In this document: piece by piece, positions 7,332 through 13,312 of the stretch
Layout: every line of letters begins with the position of its first letter
Numbering within the stretch: position 1 is the stretch's first letter
From: Betaproteobacteria bacterium
Lineage (GTDB): Bacteria; Desulfobacterota; Desulfovibrionia; Desulfovibrionales; Desulfovibrionaceae
Assembly: GCA_009778295.1 (NCBI GenBank)
Contig: WRKB01000293.1
Coordinates: forward strand, 1 to 13,312
Length of the DNA stretch: 13,312 bases
Direction: 5' to 3'
Notes under the pieces: generated by a model
What the model saw: only the letters and a program-made list of their open reading frames with translations
The model's database searches: none
What the model was told of the DNA's origin: nothing
Made by a program: the position numbers and the translations under genes

Positions 7332-7380
7332 GGCTCTAACCCATCAGAATTATCCCTGATAGGCTAGAGCTTTATTTTTT
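7332..7380. terminator. Long hairpin after the lipoprotein gene, T-tract on the + side
   Basis: 7333-7347 pairs with 7356-7370: blocks GCTCTA/TAGAGC, CC/GG and ATCAG/CTGAT, separated by two A·C mismatches, with an 8-nt loop. Read on +, it is followed by TTTATTTTTT (7371-7380), a good terminator shape. Read on -, the direction of the lipoprotein gene, the hairpin comes just after the TAA stop but no T-tract follows. It would therefore stop antisense transcripts best; on - it may mark or protect the mRNA 3' end. Confidence 0.6.
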
Positions 7381-8415
7381 CCCCTCATAGATCGAATACG
7401 GAATACGGATGGCCACCCCGCTTCCATCCCAAGCGTAATCCATATTTGCCAAAAAATCCTTGCCGCCAAGCGCATTCATCGTCAGCGCCACAATAGCTTC
7501 GGCCATCTTTTCGCCATTTTGCCTGACTGTCGCGCTCATAACGCCTTTTTGTATCGCGTCAATTCCCCGGGGTGTAGCATCCACGCCCACGACAGGAAGA
7601 AATTTTGACGCAGGCCCCCCCTCTTTGTTAAAGCCAGCTTCCTGAAGAGCTGCTATGGCTCCCAAGGCCATAGAATCATTGTTGGAGATGACAAGCTCGA
7701 TTTTATCGCCGTATGAGGCCACGGCCCGCCTCATAGCCTGGCGGGCGAGTTCCTCATCCCAGTCACATATGTTCGTTTCACCTACTTGCTGCAAAGGCAC
7801 ACCCAGTTCCCGGGCATGTTTCACGCTATATTCCGTACGGGCGACAGCCTCGGGATTGTCCGTACCCCCCTGAAACATCACATACTGAAATACGCCATCC
7901 TTGTTACGGTCGTATTCCGGATGTGCCGCCCATATCCGCGCAATCAGCTCACCCTGCATCGTCCCAGCCTCATTGAGCGCTGTCCCCACAAAGCGGGATT
8001 TATCATATGCTTTCAGTATCTTCAAATCTGGTTCCCGATTGAAAAAAATCGCCGGAATACCCGCCTTCTTCGCCTTATCTACCACTCGCGATGCCGCCTG
8101 AGGGTCAACAATATTGATAATGAGCGCCTGCACTTTTTTTTCAATAAGCGTTTCAAGCTGTTCATCCTGACGAAGTTGATCGCGCCTGCCATACATGACA
8201 AGCACCTCCGCCCTATCCGCAAACAGCTTGCTCAATGTATCCGCCACCAGCGAAATGTACACATCGTCCTTCCAATAAATCAGGATGCCGACCAAGGGCT
8301 TGGCGCCGTTATTTGCATGCGGCGAAGAATCATTGTCGCACGCCCCAAGGGAAAAACACCCGCACAACAGTATCAACGTCGCCATTCCGAACCGCAAATT
8401 CTTCAAGCAGTGCAT
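7372..8415 (-). CDS. MglB-like sugar-binding lipoprotein
   Basis: 347 aa from ATG 8415, with AAAGGAG (8421-8427) five bases upstream; this excludes a longer in-frame start at 8484. A hydrophobic signal ends in a lipobox LGAC with Cys26, so the mature protein is a lipidated periplasmic binding protein (Peripla_BP_4 group). It follows E. coli MglB closely: FFNREP (Asn126), ART.Y (Arg193), CDWDEE (Trp219), ISNNDSMALGA, VVGVDATP (Asp279) and VRQN (Asn300). From memory of MglB, most sugar contacts are kept, but two look changed (His to Asn187, Asp to Glu189). An EF-hand-like calcium loop DRNKDGVFQ (169-177) is present with Glu240. No permease or ATPase lies nearby. It follows the hybrid kinase gene by 35 nt, suggesting a sensing role. 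Ligand: probably a hexose, inferred. Confidence 0.88.
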   Translation of the reverse strand: MHCLKNLRFGMATLILLCGCFSLGACDNDSSPHANNGAKPLVGILIYWKDDVYISLVADTLSKLFADRAEVLVMYGRRDQLRQDEQLETLIEKKVQALIINIVDPQAASRVVDKAKKAGIPAIFFNREPDLKILKAYDKSRFVGTALNEAGTMQGELIARIWAAHPEYDRNKDGVFQYVMFQGGTDNPEAVARTEYSVKHARELGVPLQQVGETNICDWDEELARQAMRRAVASYGDKIELVISNNDSMALGAIAALQEAGFNKEGGPASKFLPVVGVDATPRGIDAIQKGVMSATVRQNGEKMAEAIVALTMNALGGKDFLANMDYAWDGSGVAIRIPYSIYEGKK

Positions 8416-8450
8416 GACAACTCCTTTGCTGCCATTATCCAAGGTCAGCG

Positions 8451-10700
8451 TCACACATTGTCCGTTTTGGACATGGTGCCCCACAACATGAGCACATTGT
8501 GCAATTCCCGGATATCGAGAGGCTTGGTAATATGGTCATTCATGCCAGCGGCTAGGCTTTTTTCCCGATCGCCACTCATGGCGTTTGCAGTCATGGCAAT
8601 TATCGGGATACGTTGTGCCCGCGGCACATTACTGTCCCGAATGGCTCGTGTAGCGCTTAATCCGTCCATTACAGGCATTTGGATATCCATAAGAATCAGG
8701 TCAAAGCTTTCTTCCTGCCATAAATGCACTGCTTTTTCGCCATTTTGGGCTATGGTGACGCTTACGCCCATATCATTGAGTATTTCTTGAGCAATTTCTT
8801 GGTTGATTTCATTGTCTTCAGCCAAAAGCACATGTAACGATGGCAGGGGGGGTAAGACATCCCGCGACGCGTTTCTGTCGGCTTCAAGTTCCATAGCATT
8901 GCCGCAACGAGTCAGGATAGTAAAATAAAACGTGCTGCCCTTGCCGGGGGCGCTCTCCACCCAGATGTCGCCGCCCATCATTTGACTAAGCAATTTGCAT
9001 ATAGCCAGTCCAAGCCCTGTCCCACCATACTGCCTAGTATTGGAACCATCCGCCTGGGCAAAAGATTCAAAAATCCCTTCCGTCACTTCGGCTTTCATAC
9101 CAATACCGGAATCCTTCACAGCGAATAACAGCAACATGTCGCCTTCCGTGCCGCCTTCCGGCGCGGCCATTTGTGAAACCCGCAGGCGAACATACCCGGA
9201 CTCCGTAAACTTTATGGCATTTGTGCAAATGTTAATGATAACCTGACTCAGCCTGAGAGAATCGCCTTTAATAATATCAGGAACATTATCTTCGGTGGAA
9301 AAAGCCAGCTCAAGATTTTTTTCCTGACTTTTCACAAGCATCAGGTCATACACGGAATTCAAGACATCAGAAAGACGGAAACTGGCATTCCTAAGCTCCA
9401 TTTTATTGGCTTCCATCTTGGAAAAATCAAGAATATCATTAATGACGCCCAAAAGCGTTTTGGAAGCGTTATCTATCCGTTTCAAATATCCAAATTGCTT
9501 TTCTTCGGGGCGTTCGCGCATGGCCAGATAGGTCATACCGATAATGCCGTTCATGGGTGTACGGATTTCGTGACTCATGCGCGCCAGAAATTCACCTTTT
9601 GCTTTCGTAGCTTCTTCCGCTCGTGAAAGCATCTCGGTCAGCGTAGTAACCATTTTCATCAGGCTGTCCGATAGATCCCCAAGCTCATCGTCCCGTTGCA
9701 CCCCTGTGGATTGAGGCTGCCTGCTCTCGGTAATCTGCCTGGCAAAAAGGCTTAGTCGCTTGATATCCCGGGTGACGGGGAAGATAAACACACTGACACA
9801 CCCCATGGCAAGCAACGCCGCCACCAGCCCGGCACCCCAGAAAGTTCTCTGTATCGTCTGGATGTACGTTCCCATATACCCCGCATCGGCAATAACTAAA
9901 GAGAACATATCCGTCTGCGGTACATGGAAAAAACCGATGGTTCGCTTTTCTCCTTCCACATCTTCATGAATTATTCCGGAAACTTGATCTCTAATGCGAT
10001 ATATCCACGCCGCGCTGCCCGCTACTCTCTCTCCGATGCGCTCCTCATCCAGGGCAACAAGAATTTGTCCCGTGTCGGTCGCTACATAGACGGTCACCCC
10101 CGGGCTGGTGGATTCCCGTAGCACGGCACGCGTGATCTTGCCCAGCATAAGCGTGCCGATCACGGCGCCAACCTTACCATTATACACTATTTTAAGCGAC
10201 ACGGGGAGCAGCCATTCTTGAGTGGCCTCATGCCAAAATGGCGACGATACAACAACGGTGTTTTTGGCCACACTTTCAGCAAGCCACCGCAACTTTATAT
10301 CATCCATCGCATCTTCAGCAGCAAAGCCTGCCAGCAGTCTTCCCTGTCCATCCACCAGATAGAATGATTCGTAATAGCCACAGGCCTGCCTGAATCTGTT
10401 CAGCAGAGAGGTGAGCGCCACGCGATCGGCGGAATTATCCTCCACGGGGGGAAGCTCGATCCCCTGCAGCACGCTCGGAATTCCGGCAGCCAATACCATA
10501 TCGTTTCCGGCCCGCTGAAGCTGTACGGAAATGCTGTTGCCTATGCGCAGGCTGAGATCTTCAATCCGGCTGTTTTTGACATAAAAAATGACCGAACTTG
10601 CCGTATGCACGACAAAAATCGTAGAAGCGGAAAACATCAATAGAATGACTGCCAGGATGGAAAGAGAAAGCTTGGCCCGGATACTGCGCGGTTTCATCAT
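8451..10700 (-). CDS. Hybrid sensor histidine kinase with periplasmic Cache-like domain
   Basis: 749 aa from the first ATG (10700); a TTG (10703) and a second ATG (10697) are alternative starts, with GGGA upstream. Numbers below count from the TTG. Membrane helix about 12-36; periplasmic region about 37-285, whose two SPFW…LPVSLKIVYNGKVGAVIG-like and IGFFHVPQTD segments suggest a double Cache domain. Second helix about 287-309; HAMP about 311-365. HisKA follows with phospho-accepting His378 in FLARMSHEIRTPMNG. The HATPase has N-box NICTNAIKFT (Asn495), DSGIGM and GGTGLGL. A receiver domain (about 622-740) has Glu629/Asp630, phospho-Asp673 in LILMDIQMPVMDG, Thr705 and Lys727. There is no HPt domain, and no separate response regulator in the window. 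It follows prmA by 18 nt and precedes the sugar-binding lipoprotein gene by 35 nt, so the three are probably co-transcribed. Confidence 0.95.
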   Translation of the reverse strand: MMKPRSIRAKLSLSILAVILLMFSASTIFVVHTASSVIFYVKNSRIEDLSLRIGNSISVQLQRAGNDMVLAAGIPSVLQGIELPPVEDNSADRVALTSLLNRFRQACGYYESFYLVDGQGRLLAGFAAEDAMDDIKLRWLAESVAKNTVVVSSPFWHEATQEWLLPVSLKIVYNGKVGAVIGTLMLGKITRAVLRESTSPGVTVYVATDTGQILVALDEERIGERVAGSAAWIYRIRDQVSGIIHEDVEGEKRTIGFFHVPQTDMFSLVIADAGYMGTYIQTIQRTFWGAGLVAALLAMGCVSVFIFPVTRDIKRLSLFARQITESRQPQSTGVQRDDELGDLSDSLMKMVTTLTEMLSRAEEATKAKGEFLARMSHEIRTPMNGIIGMTYLAMRERPEEKQFGYLKRIDNASKTLLGVINDILDFSKMEANKMELRNASFRLSDVLNSVYDLMLVKSQEKNLELAFSTEDNVPDIIKGDSLRLSQVIINICTNAIKFTESGYVRLRVSQMAAPEGGTEGDMLLLFAVKDSGIGMKAEVTEGIFESFAQADGSNTRQYGGTGLGLAICKLLSQMMGGDIWVESAPGKGSTFYFTILTRCGNAMELEADRNASRDVLPPLPSLHVLLAEDNEINQEIAQEILNDMGVSVTIAQNGEKAVHLWQEESFDLILMDIQMPVMDGLSATRAIRDSNVPRAQRIPIIAMTANAMSGDREKSLAAGMNDHITKPLDIRELHNVLMLWGTMSKTDNV

Positions 10701-10718
10701 CAATTCCCGTTCCCGATG

Positions 10719-11570
10719 CTACATAGCCCCATCCCAAATGAGAGCAGTCCATTCTCCCGCCTGCTTGCGCCGAGCCGCACTAAAACCTTCATGCCTGTAA
10801 GAAGCTTCCACTTCATCCGCCTGTGTAGTAAGAATGCCGGAAAGCACAAGACAACCGTTTTTTTTCACGGCACGTCCAATGTCAGGAGCAAGCTCTCGAA
10901 GCGGACCAGCCAGAATGTTGGCAAGCACTAAATCAAAATGCCTGCGCTTAACACACTCCATGCTGCCCATGGCAAGTCGAAATTTCCGGCAGTTATTACG
11001 CTCTTTGTTCTCAAGGGCGTTTTCAACCGCTAATGGATCCGTATCCAAGCCGATTCCCCTCAAGCCAAGCCGACAGCAGCCGATGCCAAGGATACCGGAG
11101 CCGGTTCCCAAATCCAGAAAGCTCATTCCCTCAGCAACGCATCCAGCCTGATATAATTCGGAGATAGCTTCAAGGCACAGTACGGTACTCGCATGATGTC
11201 CAGTACCAAAAGCGGAACGAGGTTCGATGATAATAGGCAAACGCCCGCCCAGCAGCGTATCCCGTTCCCGCCAAGGGGGGAGAACCAGAAAGCATTCGCC
11301 ACAGGCAACAGGCGTAAAATATTCGCGCCAGACTTGTTGCCAGTCCTGTTCTGTCACGCTGGAGACAACAATATCAAGCGAAGGGTGCAAAACATGAAGT
11401 TCTTTCGTTAGTCCCTGGATGAAAAGGACATCATGGGCATGAACGACAAAACATACTCTCCCATCAGGAAGACTCTGTTCTTCCCAGCCGGATGAGACGC
11501 GCATAGCCAGCATGCCAGAAACAACATCAACCATATCCTCAGCGGCAAGGATATCACAGCGGAAAAGCAT
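10719..11570 (-). CDS. prmA: Ribosomal protein L11 methyltransferase
   Basis: 283 aa, normal for the family. It methylates ribosomal protein L11 using S-adenosylmethionine in the cytosol. The N-terminal substrate-recognition part is about 1-100. EPRSAFGTGHHAST (116-129) is a family hallmark. SAM-binding motif I is FLDLGTGSGILGIG (151-164), followed by GLDTDPLAVENA (174-185). The catalytic-region LANILAGPLRELAP (216-229) and LSGILTTQ (243-250) follow. The ATG at 11570 fits the family N-terminus (MLFRCDILAAED), but only a weak upstream ribosome binding site is visible. It is first in a minus-strand run with the hybrid kinase and the lipoprotein; a 24-codon reading frame precedes it. PrmA next to signalling genes is not a functional pairing I know. 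Confidence 0.94.
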   Translation of the reverse strand: MLFRCDILAAEDMVDVVSGMLAMRVSSGWEEQSLPDGRVCFVVHAHDVLFIQGLTKELHVLHPSLDIVVSSVTEQDWQQVWREYFTPVACGECFLVLPPWRERDTLLGGRLPIIIEPRSAFGTGHHASTVLCLEAISELYQAGCVAEGMSFLDLGTGSGILGIGCCRLGLRGIGLDTDPLAVENALENKERNNCRKFRLAMGSMECVKRRHFDLVLANILAGPLRELAPDIGRAVKKNGCLVLSGILTTQADEVEASYRHEGFSAARRKQAGEWTALIWDGAM

Positions 11571-11605
11571 CCTGAAAAATATCCGTCAGATGGAGACGGT
11601 CAAAG

Positions 11606-11680
11606 TCAAGAAAAAGCGTACGCGGGAACTGCGGTAACAAATAGGCAAGCCAGCATCAAAATACAAAACATACGTTTCAT
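11606..11680 (-). CDS. Tiny signal-peptide-only reading frame
   Basis: 24 codons from ATG 11680 to TGA 11608-11606. AGGAG (11691-11695) lies ten bases upstream, and a strong promoter about 60 nt further up. The product is a textbook signal peptide: MKRMF, hydrophobic core ILMLACLFVTAV, then the cleavage site PAYA, followed by only FS. A run of five T (11611-11615 on the minus strand) lies just before the stop. Removing one T would extend the peptide to 41 residues (…AYAFLDFDRLHLTDIFQ…), ending at 11554, inside the prmA start. It may be a leader peptide coupling translation to prmA, a small exported peptide, or a frameshifted remnant. Nothing identifies the family. Confidence 0.45.
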   Translation of the reverse strand: MKRMFCILMLACLFVTAVPAYAFS

Positions 11681-11747
11681 CTATAAGGTACTCCTGTTAA
11701 GAGCCACGACAAGCGAACGGAACTGGCGGTTTCCGACCATATTATGG

Positions 11748-11777
11748 TTTATATCAGCCTTACCAAAGCGGTGTCAA
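11748..11777 (-). promoter_or_regulatory. Sigma-70-type promoter for the prmA-kinase-lipoprotein operon
   Basis: On the minus strand, a perfect -35 TTGACA (11777-11772) is followed after 18 nt by -10 TATAAA (11753-11748). Transcription would start near 11741, leaving a leader of about 60 nt before the tiny reading frame and about 170 nt before prmA. The leader can form a small hairpin, CGGAA/TTCCG (11718-11735). Confidence 0.78.
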
Positions 11778-12020
11778 GCCGGGAAAAATCTAGAAAGTTC
11801 ACTTAAAAATGCTGCTGGACAGAACCAGCAAAAAATTTATCCCGCATTTTGACAGAATTTTCATTGATGAGCGAAGTTTGCACCTGCTTTTCATCAACAA
11901 TATGCAACGCCGCCTGATTAATTGAATGCCCGGCGGCGGGCCAAAAATCCGCTCAAAGAACTGCCGCTTTGAGCCAAAGTATGTCCCCTTCGCTGATTTT
12001 GGGAGGTACTGCACGCAGGC
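11778..12020. other. Divergent intergenic region with two inverted repeats
   Basis: No gene is firmly supported here. A 38-codon frame runs on + from ATG 11809 to TGA 11925 (MLLDRTSKKFIPHFDRIF…) without a ribosome binding site. After that one stop the same frame stays open to 12189, so it may be a decayed gene. Two dyads are clear: GCCCGGCGGCGGGC (11928-11941) and GCTCAAAG/CTTTGAGC (11951-11958 with 11967-11974, 8-nt loop). On the minus strand the second is followed by GGATTTTTGG, so a weak terminator is possible; operator sites are an alternative. Confidence 0.4.
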
Positions 12021-12050
12021 TTGCCCCCAGAGTAAAAGTCTGCTTAAAAT
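12021..12050 (+). promoter_or_regulatory. Possible promoter for the YcaO gene
   Basis: TTGCCC (12021-12026) and TAAAAT (12045-12050) are 18 nt apart: four of six and five of six matches to the sigma-70 boxes. Transcription would start near 12057, giving a leader of about 130 nt. This is a weaker match than the other promoters listed. Confidence 0.4.
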
Positions 12051-12176
12051 AGACACAGGCTGTGGAACCCGTGGTGTACTTGCCGCCCGTGATTTTTCAG
12101 TGCAGGAACACACAAGAGGGTTTCGCTCCACCATGACGAATGTCGGGAGGGGGTACGCCTACCTGCTGCATTTTTT
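12046..12176 (+). ncRNA. Candidate structured leader RNA before the YcaO gene
   Basis: Nested complementary segments could form one long interrupted hairpin: CACAGG (12054-12059) with CCTG-C-TG (12162-12168, one bulged C), GGTGTAC (12073-12079) with GTACGCC (12153-12159), and CCGCCCG (12083-12089) with CGGGAGG (12144-12150, one G·A mismatch). The CCTGC segment could instead pair with GCAGG (12102-12106), directly before six T (12171-12176). That alternative would allow a terminator/antiterminator switch. I recognise no known riboswitch class; found by hand-folding only. Confidence 0.3.
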
Positions 12177-12185
12177 GGAGTTGCA

Positions 12186-13312
12186 ATGATCCGCCTTGCC
12201 CCCTGCCCCAAAGGCTACTTTCTTGACCAAGACAAAGCCATATCTCCGGCTGAGACTATCGCTCGAGTGCATGAGCGCCTCCAACGCACTGAGCTTGAAA
12301 TTTTAGCCCACACCCGTCGCATTGATATCGGTCGGCTGGATATTCCTGTCTACCTCAGCGTCTGCGGCAACGATGCCAGATGTTGCATGCCCACCCGTAA
12401 ACAGATGGGCAAGGGGGCAAGCCCACAGCAAGCGGAAGCATCCGCGCTGATGGAACTTATCGAACGCTTTTCCTTCTTCAGCTTCTGGCAGAGCATGCCC
12501 GGCATGACAGAAACAACCTGGGACGAGGCCGAACGTCTTTGGGGCAGCACGCTCATCCCGATCGAAGAAATTTTGCTATCAGTACATGATCCTTTGCCGC
12601 CAAACAAAGCGCGGCAAGCTCTCAACCTTTTATCCTGGAAATTTTTTCCTGCCACCTGCCTGACCACGGATCGCGAATGCCGGCTCCCGCTGGACTGGTT
12701 CAGGATGCTCGGAGAATTCAACGGTTCCTCTGCGGGAAATACCCAAGAAGAATCGTTGTTGCAGGGCATATGCGAACTAGCGGAACGCCATGTATGCGCC
12801 CTGATTGACAAACAGCGCCTGACAACGCCGACCATCGACGCGACGAGCTCCCAAGACCCTGTGTTATTGCAGCTCACAACAGCCTTTGCCCGTGAGGGCA
12901 TCCAGCTTGTGCTCAAGAATTTTTCCCTTGGGCTGCCTGTGCCTACTGTAGCGGCTTTGGCTTGGGACCCCGCCACGTTCCCAGAACGTTCCGAACTTGT
13001 CTTGAGCGCCGGAACAGCCTCTTCACCAGTTAAAGCCGCTATCCGGGCCATCACTGAAGTGGCGCAACTCGCAGGGGATTTTTGTACCGGCGCCTGCTAT
13101 GAAGCTTCTGGTCTGCCAAAATTTTCAAGTTTAGAAGATACGGCATGGTTGCTACAAGGCCCCGTAGTCCCCCTGGATAGCCTCCCTTCCATTGACGCCG
13201 CCGATATTCGCGACGAACTCGCCAAGCTTGCCACCGGGCTTTCCGCACAAAACTTTCGTATCTACAGCATCGCCACAACGCACCCCGCCCTGGAGATTCC
13301 CGCACATTACAG
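12186..13312 (+). CDS. YcaO-domain protein (partial, runs off the window)
   Basis: 375 codons are visible from ATG 12186, with GGAG (12177-12180) five bases upstream; the 3' end is missing. YcaO proteins bind ATP and activate amide carbonyls by phosphorylation. They make azolines or thioamides in peptides, or, for E. coli YcaO, support RimO-dependent modification of ribosomal protein S12. Family features seen: MGKGASPQQAEASALMELIE, then RF (74-95), FNGSSAGNTQEES (178-190), GICELAERHV (194-203) and AIRAITEVAQ (285-294), the glutamate-rich ATP- and magnesium-binding segments. No precursor peptide, dehydrogenase or TfuA gene lies in the visible part, so its substrate is unknown. It is transcribed divergently from prmA, itself a ribosomal protein modifier; a ribosome-related role is possible but only inferred. 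Confidence 0.88.
   Translation, partial: MIRLAPCPKGYFLDQDKAISPAETIARVHERLQRTELEILAHTRRIDIGRLDIPVYLSVCGNDARCCMPTRKQMGKGASPQQAEASALMELIERFSFFSFWQSMPGMTETTWDEAERLWGSTLIPIEEILLSVHDPLPPNKARQALNLLSWKFFPATCLTTDRECRLPLDWFRMLGEFNGSSAGNTQEESLLQGICELAERHVCALIDKQRLTTPTIDATSSQDPVLLQLTTAFAREGIQLVLKNFSLGLPVPTVAALAWDPATFPERSELVLSAGTASSPVKAAIRAITEVAQLAGDFCTGACYEASGLPKFSSLEDTAWLLQGPVVPLDSLPSIDAADIRDELAKLATGLSAQNFRIYSIATTHPALEIPAHY

Noticed and set aside
7786..8790. 334-codon + strand open frame across the lipoprotein and kinase genes
   Set aside because: It crosses two convincing minus-strand genes and reads as a basic, low-quality product with no motif.
12046..12176. 6S RNA or cobalamin riboswitch
   Set aside because: The long bulged hairpin and a GGTGTAC…GGTACGCC…CTGC pattern faintly recall 6S RNA, but the span is too short. 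No conserved B12-box is present.
12350..13054. 234-codon minus-strand open frame opposite the YcaO gene
   Set aside because: The + strand carries the YcaO motifs; the opposite product is serine/arginine-rich shadow sequence.

Overview
The window looks like a chromosomal segment of a sulfate-reducing deltaproteobacterium of the Desulfovibrio group (Desulfovibrionaceae). This rests on the gene set, the gene order and the protein style, recognised by eye and not by a search. Base composition is moderate to GC-rich, the genes are tightly packed, and no insertion sequence, phage gene or CRISPR array was seen.

Left part (1-5337, all +). A gene tail is followed by corC-like, lnt (4-nt overlap) and prfB (2-nt gap), which carries the classical +1 programmed frameshift. 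Next come a degenerate GGDEF-like protein overlapping the end of prfB and a FlhG/MinD-type ParA ATPase one base later. These six behave as one translationally coupled series. An HU/IHF-type protein follows with its own promoter inside the end of the ATPase gene and a clear intrinsic terminator.

Middle (5338-7380). dapA (lysine pathway) and a small DUF488 protein, whose terminator starts inside its own coding sequence, lie on +. An AT-rich gene-free stretch then precedes tRNA-Val(UAC), which lies on the - strand.

Right part (7372-11777, all -). A strong promoter near 11748-11777 drives a 24-codon signal-peptide-only reading frame, prmA, a hybrid sensor histidine kinase with a periplasmic Cache-like domain, and an MglB-like sugar-binding lipoprotein. 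Spacings are short and no permease or ATPase is present. The kinase plus binding lipoprotein resembles LuxQ/LuxP-type or TorS/TorT-type sensing more than transport, and is the best candidate here for an undescribed signalling pair. It probably senses a hexose or a related ligand.

Right edge (11778-13312). A roughly 400-nt divergent intergenic region holds inverted repeats, a possible promoter and a leader able to form a long hairpin. It precedes a YcaO-family gene that runs off the window.
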